Below, piece by piece: positions 33,377 through 42,947 of a stretch of DNA of 64,000 bases. Both the position numbers and the translations under genes were made by a program. Every line of letters starts with the position of its first letter. Positions within the stretch are counted from its first letter, which is position 1. This DNA comes from Streptomyces sp. R44 (GTDB taxonomy: Bacteria; Actinomycetota; Actinomycetes; Streptomycetales; Streptomycetaceae). Under the pieces are notes generated by a model. The model saw nothing but the letters and a program-made list of their open reading frames with translations. It searched no databases and was not told where the DNA came from. The DNA lies in NCBI RefSeq assembly GCF_041053105.1, contig NZ_CP163444.1, positions 4,464,001 through 4,528,000 on the forward strand, in the 5' to 3' direction.

Positions 33377-34864
33377 GTGCTGCGTGGCGTACGGCGGCCG
33401 TGGTCGCTGCGGACCCGGCTCGTCGTGTCGGCGGTCGCGCTGATCGCGGTCGTCGCGGCGGTGATCGGCACGGTCACGACGATCGCGTTCCGCTCGTACC
33501 TGTACGACCAGGCCGACGAGCAGGTGCGGGCCGTCTCGAACCGGGCCGCCGGGCCGCCGATCGCCATGGGCGCGCCCGATCCGGTGCGGAGCCGGGACCC
33601 GCTCGGTTTCGTCGTCGATCGCGGCGTGCCGAACGGCACGCTCGGGGCCGTGCTCACGGGCGACGGCGTCTCCTCCGCCGGATATCAGGCGGAGACCGAG
33701 GACAGCGGTGCGTACGGTGTGCACTTCCGGGTCGAGAAACTCGACGAGGCCCAGACGGCCGCCCTCGCAGCCGTCCCCCGGGACGGCCGGCCGCACACCG
33801 TGGAACTGCCCGGCGGCCTCGGCTCGTACCGGGTCCAGTACTCCGCCGGGGCCCACGGCGAGTTCCTCACCGGCATCCCCCTCACCGAGGTCGAGGACGC
33901 CCTCTCCACCCTCGTCCTCGTCGAGCTGAGCGTCACCGGCGCCGGGCTGGTCGCCGCCTCGCTCGCCGGGACCGTGCTCGTCCGGGTCGCCCTCCGCCCG
34001 CTGCGGCGGGTCGCCATCACCGCCCGTCAGGTCGCCCGGTTGCCCCTGCACAGCGGGGAAGTGGCGCTCCATCAGCGCGTCCCGGAGGCGGAGGCCGATC
34101 CGCGCACCGAGGTCGGTCAGGTCGGCGCGGCCCTCAACCGGATGCTCGACCACGTCCACTCGGCCTTCGACGCCCGCCAGCAGAGCGAGACCCGGGTGCG
34201 GCAGTTCGTCGCGGACGCCAGCCATGAGCTGCGCACCCCGCTCGCCTCGATCCGGGGGTACGCGGAGCTCACCCGGCGCGGCCACGAGGAGTGCGGACCC
34301 GACACCCGGCACGCCCTCCTCCGCATCGAGTCCGAGGCCACCCGGATGACGGGCCTGGTCGAGGACCTCCTGCTGCTCGCCCGGCTCGACGCCGGCCGGC
34401 CCCTCTCGTACGAGACGCTCGACCTCGTCCCGCTCGTCGTGGACGCCGTCAGCGACGCCCGCGCCGCCGGACCCGACCACCACTGGCGCCTCGAACTGCC
34501 CACGGCCGCCGCGGTCGTACGGGCCGACGGCGCCCGCCTCCAGCAGGTCCTGGTCAACCTCCTCGCCAACGCCCGCACCCACACCCCGCCCGGCACCAAG
34601 GTCACCGCGCGCGTCCGTACGGAACCGGCGGCGGCGTTCGTCGAGATCGAGGACGACGGCCCCGGCATCCCGCCCGCGCTGCTCCCGGCCGTCTTCGAAC
34701 GCTTCGCGCGCGGCGACGCCTCCCGCTCCCGGCACGCCGGATCCACCGGCCTCGGCCTCGCCATCGTCCGCGCGGTCGTGCTCGCCCACGGCGGAGAGGT
34801 GACCGTCGAGAGCGCCCCGGGGCGGACCGTCTTCACCGTCCGGCTCCCCGTGAACCGGGCCTGA
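33377..34864 (+). CDS. Membrane sensor histidine kinase
   Basis: The 495-residue protein has two membrane helices (about 14-40 and 180-205) flanking an extracytoplasmic sensor of about 140 residues. A HAMP linker follows, with phospho-acceptor His in ASHELRTPLASIRGYAEL. The N box QQVLVNLLANARTHTPPG, G1 EDDGPGIP and G2 GSTGLGLAIV are intact, so it should be active. It is co-transcribed with the response regulator. The signal is unknown; downstream membrane glycosyltransferases suggest envelope control. Confidence 0.93.
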   Translation: MLRGVRRPWSLRTRLVVSAVALIAVVAAVIGTVTTIAFRSYLYDQADEQVRAVSNRAAGPPIAMGAPDPVRSRDPLGFVVDRGVPNGTLGAVLTGDGVSSAGYQAETEDSGAYGVHFRVEKLDEAQTAALAAVPRDGRPHTVELPGGLGSYRVQYSAGAHGEFLTGIPLTEVEDALSTLVLVELSVTGAGLVAASLAGTVLVRVALRPLRRVAITARQVARLPLHSGEVALHQRVPEAEADPRTEVGQVGAALNRMLDHVHSAFDARQQSETRVRQFVADASHELRTPLASIRGYAELTRRGHEECGPDTRHALLRIESEATRMTGLVEDLLLLARLDAGRPLSYETLDLVPLVVDAVSDARAAGPDHHWRLELPTAAAVVRADGARLQQVLVNLLANARTHTPPGTKVTARVRTEPAAAFVEIEDDGPGIPPALLPAVFERFARGDASRSRHAGSTGLGLAIVRAVVLAHGGEVTVESAPGRTVFTVRLPVNRA

Positions 34865-34902
34865 CAGCAGGACTCACAGGCGGGCCACAGGCTCATCACA
34901 CA
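34862..34902 (+). promoter_or_regulatory. 11-bp-phased (T/C)CACAGG repeats upstream of glycosyltransferases
   Basis: Starting at 34862, 34873, 34884 and 34895 are TGACAGCA, CTCACAGG, GCCACAGG and ATCACACA. The two central copies match the motif before the response regulator gene (TTCACAGG). Confidence 0.45.
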
Positions 34903-34935
34903 GCCGTGACAGCGGGGCCCGGGAGTGTCCCTGTC

Positions 34936-36195
34936 ATGCGAACCCAAACCCTCGGGGAAGCCCTTCCCGCCCGGGATCACCTGCCGGTGAACGTGGCCGG
35001 ACGGCCCGTCCTGGACGTGGTCGTCCCCGTCTACAACGAGGAGAAGGACCTGGAGCCGTGTGTCCGCCGGCTCCACGAGCACCTCCTCCGGACCTTCCCG
35101 TACGGCTTCCGCATCACCGTCGCCGACAACGCCTCCACCGACACGACCCCCGACGTCGCCGCCGGCCTCGCCGCCGAGCTGCCCGAGGTGCGCTCCGTCC
35201 GGCTCGAACAGAAGGGCCGCGGCAGGGCGCTGCGGACCGTGTGGTCGGCCTCGGACGCGCCCGTCCTCGCCTACATGGACGTCGACCTGTCCACCGACCT
35301 CAACGCGCTGCTCCCGCTGGTCGCGCCGCTCATCTCCGGCCACTCCGACCTGGCGATCGGCTCCCGGCTCTCCCGCTCTTCGCGGGTGGTGCGCGGGCCG
35401 AAGCGGGAGTTCATCTCGCGCGCCTACAACCTGATCCTGCGCTCCTCGCTCGCCGCCCGGTTCTCCGACGCGCAGTGCGGCTTCAAGGCCATACGGCGGG
35501 AGGTCGCCGAGCGGCTCCTGCCGATGGTGGAGGACACCGGCTGGTTCTTCGACACCGAGATGCTGGTCCTCGCCGAGCGGGCCGGGCTCCGCATCCACGA
35601 GGTGCCGGTCGACTGGGTGGACGACCCCGACTCGACCGTCCACATCGTGCGGACCGCCACCGACGACCTCAAGGGCGTCTGGCGGGTGGGGCGGGCCCTC
35701 GCGACCGGTTCGCTGCCCCTCGACCGGCTCGCCCGGCCCTTCGGCGACGACCCCCGGGACCGTGAACTGAACGGTGTGCCGGGCGGCCTCGCCCGCCAGC
35801 TCGTCGGCTTCTGCGTGGTCGGGGTCCTGTCCACGCTCTTCTACCTGGCGCTGTACTCGGCCTTCCGCGTCGGCGTCGGCCCGCAGCTCGCCAACGCCGC
35901 CGCCCTCCTCGTCTCCGCCGTCGCCAACACGGCGGCCAACCGGCGCCTCACCTTCGGCGTACGGGGCCGGGACCGGGCCGTCCGCCACCAGGCGCAGGGG
36001 CTCGTGGTCTTCGCCATCGGCCTCGCCCTGACGAGCGGTTCGCTCGCCGCCCTCGGCGCGGCGACCGGCGATCCGGCGCACTCCACCGAGCTCGCCGTCC
36101 TGATCGTCGCCAACCTCGCCGCGACCGTCCTGCGCTTCCTCCTCTTCCGGCTCTGGGTCTTCCCGGACCGCGCCTCAGCAAGGAACGAACGATGA
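34936..36195 (+). CDS. Family-2 glycosyltransferase fused to GtrA membrane domain
   Basis: In 419 residues, an N-terminal dolichol-phosphate-mannose-synthase-type GT2 domain (about 25-255) shows VVVPVYNEEKDLEPCVRRL, AYMDVDLSTDL with the DxD motif and DAQCGFKAIRR. A GtrA-like four-helix membrane domain (about 285-410) follows. It should transfer a sugar from a nucleotide donor to a polyprenyl phosphate and help flip the product. Its stop overlaps the ATG of the next gene (ATGA), giving a donor-synthesis/transfer pair. Confidence 0.92.
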   Translation: MRTQTLGEALPARDHLPVNVAGRPVLDVVVPVYNEEKDLEPCVRRLHEHLLRTFPYGFRITVADNASTDTTPDVAAGLAAELPEVRSVRLEQKGRGRALRTVWSASDAPVLAYMDVDLSTDLNALLPLVAPLISGHSDLAIGSRLSRSSRVVRGPKREFISRAYNLILRSSLAARFSDAQCGFKAIRREVAERLLPMVEDTGWFFDTEMLVLAERAGLRIHEVPVDWVDDPDSTVHIVRTATDDLKGVWRVGRALATGSLPLDRLARPFGDDPRDRELNGVPGGLARQLVGFCVVGVLSTLFYLALYSAFRVGVGPQLANAAALLVSAVANTAANRRLTFGVRGRDRAVRHQAQGLVVFAIGLALTSGSLAALGAATGDPAHSTELAVLIVANLAATVLRFLLFRLWVFPDRASARNER

Positions 36196-38411
36196 CCACT
36201 CCGCCCACCGCCGTCCACGCGGCGCCCCGCAGCGGCCGACTGGCCCGGCTGTGGCGCGGCCGCGCCGAGGACGCCCCCTGGGTCCGGCCCGCCTTCCTCG
36301 GCCTGCTCGCCGCCACCGCGCTGCTCTACCTGTGGAACCTGAGCGCCTCCGGTTACGCCAACTCCTTCTACTCCGCCGCCGTCCAGGCGGGCGGCGAGAG
36401 CTGGAAGGCCTTCTTCTTCGGCTCCCTCGACGCGGCCAACGCCATCACCGTCGACAAGCCGCCGGCCGCGCTCTGGCCGATGGCCCTGTCCGTCCGCCTC
36501 TTCGGGCTCGGCTCCTGGCAGATCCTGGTGCCCGAGGTGCTCATGGGCGTGGGCACGGTCGCCGTGCTCTACGCGGCCGTCCGGCGCAGGTTCGGCGCGG
36601 GCGCGGGCCTGATCGCGGGCGCGGTCCTCGCGCTCACGCCGGTCGCCGCGCTGATGTTCCGCTTCAACAACCCGGACGCGCTGCTCGCGCTCCTGATGAC
36701 GGTCGCGGTGTACTGCGTCCTGCGCGCCCTGGAGCAGGAGGCGGGCAGCGCGAGGTGGCTCGTGTGGGCGGGCGTGGCCTTCGGTTTCGCATTCCTCGCG
36801 AAGACCCTCCAGGCCTTCCTGATCCTGCCGCCGCTCGCCCTCGTGTACGGGGTGTGCGCGCCCGGCGGCCTCGGCCGGAGGCTCGGCCGGCTCGCCCTGG
36901 GCGGGCTTGCGATGCTCGTCTCGGCGGGCTGGTGGGTGGCCGTGGTCGAGCTGTGGCCGAAGTCCTCCCGTCCGTACGTCGGAGGCTCGCAGAACAACAG
37001 CTTCCTGGAGCTGACCTTCGGCTACAACGGCCTCGGCCGCATCAACGGCAACGAGGTCGGCAGCGTCGGCGGGGGCCGGGGCGGCGCCGGCCGGGTGGCG
37101 GAGAACATGCCGGCCGGGATGGAGCCGCCCGTCCGTGCGGGCGGCGGCTGGGGCGAGACCGGCATCGGCCGGATGTTCAACGACCAGATCGGCGGCCAGA
37201 TCTCCTGGCTGCTCCCGGCCGCGCTGCTGCTGCTCGTCGCCGGGCTCGTGGTGACCTGGCGGGGCGCGCGTACGGACACGGCGCGCTCGGCGTTCCTGGT
37301 CTGGGGCGGCTCGCTGCTGATGACGACGGCCGTCTTCAGCTTCATGGCCGGCATCTTCCACGAGTACTACACGGTGGCCATGGCCCCGTACGTCGCCGCC
37401 CTCGTCGGCATGGGTGCGGCGGTGCTGTGGGAGGAGCGGACCCGGTTCCTCGCCTCCGCGGCCCTCGCCGCCTCGGTCGCGGTGACGGCGGTGTGGGGCT
37501 GGACGCTGCTCGGCCGTACGCCGGACTGGCTGCCGTGGCTGCGCTGGGCGGTGCTGGTCGCCGGGTGCGCGGCGGCGCTCGGGCTGCTGCTGGCGCTCCG
37601 CGTCCGAGGGGCCGACCGGCGGTTCGGCCTCGCGGCGGCGGGCCTCGGCCTCGCGGCGGGCCTCGCGGGCCCCTTCGCGTACACCCTGGCCACGCTGGCC
37701 GACGGGCACCAGGGTTCGATCGTGACGGCGGGCCCGTCCGGCGCGGCGACGGGCGGCCGTGGCCCCGGGATGCGGGGCGGCACCCCGATGTTCGTCCTGT
37801 ACGGCCCCGGGCCGGGCGGCCAGGGCGCGGGCCAGGGCCAGGGCGCGGGCCAGGGCGCAGGCCAGGGCATGGGCCAGCCGCCCGGCGGCGGCCAGGCCCC
37901 CGGTGGTCAAGGCGGTCAGGCCCCCGGCGGCCAAGGCGGTCAGGCCCCCGGCGGTCAGGCCCCCGGTGGTGGGCCCGCGCAGCTCCCCGAGGGTGTCCGT
38001 CCCGGCACCGTCGGCGGCCTGCTCAACGGGGCGAACGTCGGCACCGAGGCCAAGCGGAAGCTCCTGGCCGGCGCCGACGACTACACCTGGGTCGGCGCGG
38101 CGATCGGCGCCCAGAACGCGGCCGGCTACCAGCTCGCGACCCAGAAGCCCGTGATGGCGATCGGCGGCTTCAACGGCAGCGACCCGTCACCGACCCTCGC
38201 GCAGTTCAAGCAGTACGTGGCCGAGGGGAGGATCCACTACTTCATCGCCTCGGGCGGCGGCTTCGGCGGCGGCTTCGGGGCCGGCGGAAGCAGTGCGCAG
38301 ATCACCTCGTGGGTGGAGTCCACGTTCGAGAAGACCACTGCCGACGGCGCCACCTTCTACGACCTGACCAGGGAGAAGCAGCCCCGCGAAAATAACCCCT
38401 ATACAGCGTAA
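36192..38411 (+). CDS. GT39/ArnT-like membrane glycosyltransferase with Gly/Gln-rich insert
   Basis: The 739-residue integral membrane protein has about ten or more helices. The early loop SFYSAAVQAGGESWKAFFFG with DKPP (FITVDKPPAALWPMALSVRL-type segment) carries the expected catalytic acidic residue of this family. A low-complexity stretch of GQGAGQGQ and GQAPGG repeats occupies about residues 535-600. A soluble C-terminal domain (LLNGANVGTEAKRKLLAGAD) follows. It would use the lipid-linked sugar made by the upstream enzyme to glycosylate envelope targets. Confidence 0.85.
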   Translation: MTTPPTAVHAAPRSGRLARLWRGRAEDAPWVRPAFLGLLAATALLYLWNLSASGYANSFYSAAVQAGGESWKAFFFGSLDAANAITVDKPPAALWPMALSVRLFGLGSWQILVPEVLMGVGTVAVLYAAVRRRFGAGAGLIAGAVLALTPVAALMFRFNNPDALLALLMTVAVYCVLRALEQEAGSARWLVWAGVAFGFAFLAKTLQAFLILPPLALVYGVCAPGGLGRRLGRLALGGLAMLVSAGWWVAVVELWPKSSRPYVGGSQNNSFLELTFGYNGLGRINGNEVGSVGGGRGGAGRVAENMPAGMEPPVRAGGGWGETGIGRMFNDQIGGQISWLLPAALLLLVAGLVVTWRGARTDTARSAFLVWGGSLLMTTAVFSFMAGIFHEYYTVAMAPYVAALVGMGAAVLWEERTRFLASAALAASVAVTAVWGWTLLGRTPDWLPWLRWAVLVAGCAAALGLLLALRVRGADRRFGLAAAGLGLAAGLAGPFAYTLATLADGHQGSIVTAGPSGAATGGRGPGMRGGTPMFVLYGPGPGGQGAGQGQGAGQGAGQGMGQPPGGGQAPGGQGGQAPGGQGGQAPGGQAPGGGPAQLPEGVRPGTVGGLLNGANVGTEAKRKLLAGADDYTWVGAAIGAQNAAGYQLATQKPVMAIGGFNGSDPSPTLAQFKQYVAEGRIHYFIASGGGFGGGFGAGGSSAQITSWVESTFEKTTADGATFYDLTREKQPRENNPYTA

Positions 38412-38416
38412 GGGAG

Positions 38417-38461
38417 CTCCTATACGGTGTACGAGCCTTGGCCTCGTACACCGTATAGGAG
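38417..38461. promoter_or_regulatory. 19-bp perfect inverted repeat, TetR operator candidate
   Basis: Two exact 19-base arms (left 38417-38435, right 38443-38461) flank a 7-base spacer. The right arm contains the AGGAG ribosome site of the efflux gene, so a bound repressor or an mRNA hairpin would block both transcription and translation. A related half-site CCTATACAGCG lies at 38398-38408. Confidence 0.75.
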
Positions 38462-38467
38462 TGTCGT

Positions 38468-39967
38468 ATGACAACCCCCGCCCGCCATCCACAGCGCTGG
38501 CTCATCCTCGGCGTCATCTGTCTCGCCCAGCTCACCGTCCTGCTCGACAACACCGTGCTCAGCGTCGCCATCCCCTCGCTGACCTCGGAGCTCCACGCCT
38601 CCACCACCGACATCCAGTGGATGATCAACGCCTACTCGCTCGTCCAGTCCGGCCTGCTGCTCACCGCGGGCAACGCCGCCGACCGCTACGGCCGCAAGAA
38701 GCTCCTCGCCGCCGGCCTCGCGCTCTTCGGCCTCGGCTCGCTCGCCGCCGGCCTCGCCGGCTCCACCGCGCAGCTGATCGCCGCCCGCGCGGGCATGGGC
38801 GTCGGCGGCGCACTCCTGATGACCACCACCCTCGCGGTCGTGATGCAGATCTTCGACGATTCCGAGCGGGTCAAGGCCATCGCGCTCTGGTCCACGGTCG
38901 CCTCGCTCGGCTTCGCCGGCGGCCCGCTGATCGGCGGCGTGATCCTGAACCACTTCTGGTGGGGAATGATCTTCCTGATCAACATCCCGGTCGCGGTCGT
39001 CGCCCTCGTCGCCGTCCTCAAGCTCGTCCCGGAGTCCAAGAACCCGCAGGGCGAGCGTCCCGACCTGCTCGGCGCGCTGCTCTCCACCATCGGCATGACC
39101 GCCGTCGTGTACGCGATCATCAGCGGCCCCGAGCACGGCTGGCTCGCCGCGCAGGTCCTGGTCCCCGCCGGGATCGGTGTCCTCGGGCTCGGTGCCTTCG
39201 CCCTGTGGGAGCTGCACACCCCGTACCCGATGCTCGACATGCACTTCTTCCGGAACCAGAAGTTCATCGGCGCCATCGGCGGTTCGATCCTGGTCGTCTT
39301 CGGCATGGGCGGCTCGCTCTTCCTGCTCACCCAGCACCTGCAGTTCGTCCTCGGCTACGAGCCCCTCGAAGCCGGTCTCCGGATGGCGCCGCTCGCCCTG
39401 ACGATCGTCGGCCTCAACCTGACCGGCGTCGGCCCCAGGATCGTCATGAAGCTCGGCACCCCGCCCACCGTCGTCCTCGGCATGACCCTGGTCGCCGCGG
39501 GACTCACCTCGATCGCGCTGCTCGGCGGCGGCACGGACGGCAGCTACTGGGGCATGCTGCTCGGCCTGGTCCTGATGGGCGTCGGCATCGCCGTCTCCTC
39601 CCCGGCCATGGCCAACGCGGTGATGAGCGCGATCCCGCCGGAGAAGGCGGGCGTGGGCGCCGGCATCAACGGCACCCTGGCCGAGTTCGGCAACGGTCTG
39701 GGCGTCGCCGTCCTCGGAGCCGTGCTCAACGCCCGCTTCGCCGCCCTCGTCGCCGTCACCGCGACCTCCCTGCCCGCCGCCCTGGCCGCCGCCGGCGGCG
39801 AGGCCGAGCGCCGGCAGATCTCGGACGCCTTCGCCTCCGGCCTCCAGACCAGCCAGCTGGTCGGCGCGATCGCCGTCTTCGCCGGCGGTCTGCTCGCGGC
39901 GGCCCTGCTCAAGCGGGCCGAGCGCACGGAGAAGGCAGTGAACACCGAGCAGCCGGTCGCTGCCTAG
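38468..39967 (+). CDS. DHA2-type MFS multidrug efflux transporter
   Basis: The 499-residue protein has 14 predicted helices. The motif DNTVLSVAIPSL in helix 1 and GNAADRYGRKKLL in the loop 2-3 are the drug:H+ antiporter (EmrB/QacA) signatures. It exports hydrophobic compounds across the cytoplasmic membrane using the proton gradient. The gene is preceded by the 19-bp inverted repeat and followed 35 bases later by a TetR gene, which most likely represses it. Confidence 0.92.
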   Translation: MTTPARHPQRWLILGVICLAQLTVLLDNTVLSVAIPSLTSELHASTTDIQWMINAYSLVQSGLLLTAGNAADRYGRKKLLAAGLALFGLGSLAAGLAGSTAQLIAARAGMGVGGALLMTTTLAVVMQIFDDSERVKAIALWSTVASLGFAGGPLIGGVILNHFWWGMIFLINIPVAVVALVAVLKLVPESKNPQGERPDLLGALLSTIGMTAVVYAIISGPEHGWLAAQVLVPAGIGVLGLGAFALWELHTPYPMLDMHFFRNQKFIGAIGGSILVVFGMGGSLFLLTQHLQFVLGYEPLEAGLRMAPLALTIVGLNLTGVGPRIVMKLGTPPTVVLGMTLVAAGLTSIALLGGGTDGSYWGMLLGLVLMGVGIAVSSPAMANAVMSAIPPEKAGVGAGINGTLAEFGNGLGVAVLGAVLNARFAALVAVTATSLPAALAAAGGEAERRQISDAFASGLQTSQLVGAIAVFAGGLLAAALLKRAERTEKAVNTEQPVAA

Positions 39968-40002
39968 CATGGTGACGGACCGCTGACAGACGGAGGAACG
40001 CG

Positions 40003-40785
40003 ATGGTCAAGGCAGCCGATCGGGCCAAGAACCCGGCGCGTTCCAGCGTCTGGCTGGAGAAGAGGGCCGCTCGCAGCGGCGGCGGCCCGGCCGGGCTCGA
40101 CCGGGACCGGATCGTGGCCGCCGCCGTCCGGATGCTCGACGAGGAGGGCCTGGCCAAGCTGTCGATGCGCAAGCTCGCGACCGAGCTGAACGTCACCGCG
40201 ATGTCCCTGTACTGGTACGTGGACACCAAGGACGACATCCTCGAGTACGCCATGGACAGCGTCTACGGGGAGATCGACCTCGCGGCGGTCGACGCCGCCG
40301 GGAGCTGGCAGGAGCGGATCCGGCTGCTCGCCCTGGACTACCGGCGGATGCTGGTCCGCCACGGCTGGATGTCGCCGAGCGCGGGCCAGTACCTGAACAT
40401 CGGCCCGAACTCGATCGCCGTCGGCCAGAAGATCCACGACACGGTCGCGGAGACCGGCCTCTCGCTCGACCGCCGGCCGAGCGCGATGTCGGCGGTCTTC
40501 CAGTTCGTGTACGGCTACGGGACGATCGAGTCCCAGTTCGGCCGGCGCGCGGCGGAGGCCGGGATGTCTCAGGACGAGTTCTACGTCGACTCGGTGAGCG
40601 CCTTCCGGGACGACCCGGACCTCACGGAGCAGATCGAGGGCCTGAAGGAGATCCTCGACGAGCGGACCTCGCACGACAGTCTCAGCGAGATCTGGGACCG
40701 CGACTTCGGCTACGCCCTGGACGTCCTGATCGCCGGCATCGAGGTCATGGTCGCGCGCGAGGCCGCGGGCGACACGGAGAAATGA
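40003..40785 (+). CDS. TetR-family repressor with TetR_C domain
   Basis: The 260-residue protein has its helix-turn-helix at about 40-85 (VRMLDEEGLAKLSMRKLATE, then TAMSLYWYVDTKDDIL), after a basic N-terminal arm. The long C-terminal half (IQLLALDYRRMLVRHGWMSP-like segments) is of the TetR_C ligand-binding type found in tetracycline-class repressors. GGAGGAACGCG precedes the ATG. It is in one operon with the efflux gene, and the 19-bp inverted repeat is its likely operator. Confidence 0.9.
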   Translation: MVKAADRAKNPARSSVWLEKRAARSGGGPAGLDRDRIVAAAVRMLDEEGLAKLSMRKLATELNVTAMSLYWYVDTKDDILEYAMDSVYGEIDLAAVDAAGSWQERIRLLALDYRRMLVRHGWMSPSAGQYLNIGPNSIAVGQKIHDTVAETGLSLDRRPSAMSAVFQFVYGYGTIESQFGRRAAEAGMSQDEFYVDSVSAFRDDPDLTEQIEGLKEILDERTSHDSLSEIWDRDFGYALDVLIAGIEVMVAREAAGDTEK

Positions 40786-40820
40786 CGGAGCGGCGGGCCG
40801 TCCCCTGCCCGCCGCTCCGT
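40785..40820. terminator. Terminator after TetR gene
   Basis: A 14-bp perfect stem (ACGGAGCGGCGGGC with its complement) and an 8-base loop begin at the stop codon. They separate converging transcription units. Confidence 0.85.
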
Positions 40821-40866
40821 ACCGGACCCGGCCGCGCCTCCGCTCGAAGCGCGTCCGGGAGCTTTT

Positions 40867-42462
40867 TTACTCGGCCTCGGCCTTCGCCGTGTTGCTCTTC
40901 AGCGCGACTTCCTTGATGAACAGCGTCACCACGAAGGCCAGCAGTGCGAACGGCGCCGAGTAGAGGAAGACGTCCGCGACACCGTGCCCGTACGCGTCCT
41001 CCATGACCGTACGGATCGGGGCCGGCAGCTTGTCCATGTCGGGGATGCCGCCGCCCGAGCCGCCCTTGCCCAGGGCGGCCGCGGCCTTCGGGCCGAGCTC
41101 GGCCAGGCCTTCCTTGACGTAGTCCGTGACCCGGTGGGCCATGACCGCGCCGAGCGCCGAGACACCGATCGCACCGCCCAGGGAGCGGAAGAAGGTGACG
41201 ACGGAGGAGGCGGCGCCGAGGTCGGCGGGTGCCACCTGGTTCTGGGTGCAGAGCACCAGGTTCTGCATCATCATGCCGAGGCCGAGGCCGAGGACCGCCA
41301 TGAAGAGCGCGATGTGCCAGTACGCCGTGTCGTAGCGGATCGTGCCGAGCAGGCCGAGGCCGCCGGCGGCCAGGGCGCCACCGCTGACCAGCCACGCCTT
41401 CCAGCGGCCGGTCTTGGTGATGACCAGGCCGGAGACGGTGGAGGAGATGAACAGGCCGCCGATCATCGGGATGGTGAGGACGCCGGACATGGTCGGCGAC
41501 TCGTTCCGCGCGAGCTGGAAGTACTGGCTGAAGAAGACCGTGCCCGCGAACATCGCGACGCCCACGGCGAGCGAGGCGAGCGAGGCGAGGGTGATCGTCC
41601 GGTTGCGGAAGAGGCGGAGCGGGATGATCGGCTCGCTCGCCTTGGACTCGACGAGCACGAAGACCGCGCCGAGGAGGACCGAGCCGCCGACCATGGCGGC
41701 CGTCTGCCAGGACATCCAGTCGTACTTGTCGCCCGCGAAGGTGACCCAGACGAGGAGCAGGGAGACGGCGGCGCTGATGAAGAAGGCGCCGGCCCAGTCG
41801 ACCTTGACCTGGCGCTTCACGACGGGGAGCTTCAGGGTCTTCTGCAGGACGATCAGGGCGATGATCGCGAAGGGCACGCCGACGTAGAAGCACCAGCGCC
41901 AGCCGAGCCAGTCGGTGTCGGTGATGACGCCGCCGAGCAGCGGGCCGCCGACGGTGGCGACGGCGAAGGTCGCGCCGAGGTAGCCGCTGTAGCGGCCGCG
42001 CTCGCGGGGGGCGATCATCGCGGCCAGGATGATCTGGGAGAGGGCGGTCAGACCGCCGACGCCGACGCCCTGGACGACACGGCAGGCGATGAGCATGCCG
42101 GTGCTCTGCGAGAGGCCGGCGACGACCGAGCCCGCGACGTAGACGATCAGGGCTATCTGGACGAGCAGCTTCTTGGAGAAGAGGTCGGCGAGCTTGCCCC
42201 AGAGCGGGGTGGTCGCGGTCATCGCCAGGAGGGCGGCGGTCACCACCCAGGTGTAGGCGGACTGGCCGCCGCCCAGGTCGGTGATGATCTGGGGGAGGGC
42301 GTTGGAGACGATCGTCGAGGACAGGATGGCGACGAACATGCCGAGCAGCAGCCCGGACAGCGCCTCCATGATCTGCCGGTGCGTCATCGGGGCGGTCTCG
42401 CCGCCACCGCCGGTACCGGTGACGCCGTCCCGCGCACCGGTGTCGGGCGTGGTCGTAGCCAT
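40867..42462 (-). CDS. DHA2-type MFS efflux transporter (EmrB/QacA)
   Basis: The 531-residue protein has 14 helices. MFVAILSSTIVSNALPQI and TPLWGKLADLFSKKLLVQ are family signatures. A periplasmic loop before helix 14 contains KAAAALGKGGSGGG. AAGGAA lies before the ATG, which starts 14 bases after the marR stop, so both genes form one operon repressed by MarR. Confidence 0.92.
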   Translation of the reverse strand: MATTTPDTGARDGVTGTGGGGETAPMTHRQIMEALSGLLLGMFVAILSSTIVSNALPQIITDLGGGQSAYTWVVTAALLAMTATTPLWGKLADLFSKKLLVQIALIVYVAGSVVAGLSQSTGMLIACRVVQGVGVGGLTALSQIILAAMIAPRERGRYSGYLGATFAVATVGGPLLGGVITDTDWLGWRWCFYVGVPFAIIALIVLQKTLKLPVVKRQVKVDWAGAFFISAAVSLLLVWVTFAGDKYDWMSWQTAAMVGGSVLLGAVFVLVESKASEPIIPLRLFRNRTITLASLASLAVGVAMFAGTVFFSQYFQLARNESPTMSGVLTIPMIGGLFISSTVSGLVITKTGRWKAWLVSGGALAAGGLGLLGTIRYDTAYWHIALFMAVLGLGLGMMMQNLVLCTQNQVAPADLGAASSVVTFFRSLGGAIGVSALGAVMAHRVTDYVKEGLAELGPKAAAALGKGGSGGGIPDMDKLPAPIRTVMEDAYGHGVADVFLYSAPFALLAFVVTLFIKEVALKSNTAKAEAE

Positions 42463-42476
42463 GAACTTCCTTTTTC

Positions 42477-42926
42477 TCAAGCGTGGTGGGCCTGGGCCCG
42501 GCAGTCCCCGAAGGATTCGCGGAGGCGGACCAGCAGGTGGGTGAGGAGTTCGACGTCGTCGTCGGACCACTCCGAGAGGTGGCGGGAGAAGGCCTCGGTC
42601 ACCCGGCGGTCGAGCTCGCCGAGCATCGCGTGGCCCGGTTCCGTGAGCCGCAGGATGCGGGAGCGCTTGTCCTCCGGGTCGGGCAGGCGCTCGATCCAGC
42701 CGTGATCCACGGTGTGGGCCACATGGCGGCTGCACACGGACATGTCGACGGCCATGAGTTCGGCGAGGCGGCTCATCCGCATGTCGCCGTGGTGCTTGAC
42801 CAGGGCGAGCACGGCCGCCGAGCCGCCCTGGCATTCGACGGGCAGGACACGGGCGAGTCCGCGCTTCACGGCTCCGATCGCACTCACCGAGCGGGCGAGT
42901 TCCTCGTACCTGTTCCGTGTCGCCAT
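42477..42926 (-). CDS. MarR-family repressor
   Basis: The 149-residue protein has a winged helix (MRMSRLAELMAVDMSVCSRH, then wing DPEDKRSRILRLTEPG) flanked by dimerisation helices. ATG at 42926 with GGGGGTG upstream is preferred; an upstream extension would read through the operator. It controls the downstream efflux gene and itself through two similar sites at 42948 and 42977. Cysteines at the recognition region (SVCSRH) and near the start (ECQGG) could sense oxidants. Confidence 0.9.
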   Translation of the reverse strand: MATRNRYEELARSVSAIGAVKRGLARVLPVECQGGSAAVLALVKHHGDMRMSRLAELMAVDMSVCSRHVAHTVDHGWIERLPDPEDKRSRILRLTEPGHAMLGELDRRVTEAFSRHLSEWSDDDVELLTHLLVRLRESFGDCRAQAHHA

Positions 42927-42947
42927 CGGGCACCCCCGTCCATCTTG

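Noticed and set aside
40821..40866. Second U-tract terminator before the MFS stop
   Set aside because: A T run is visible, but the stem is imperfect, so I do not list it as a separate terminator.
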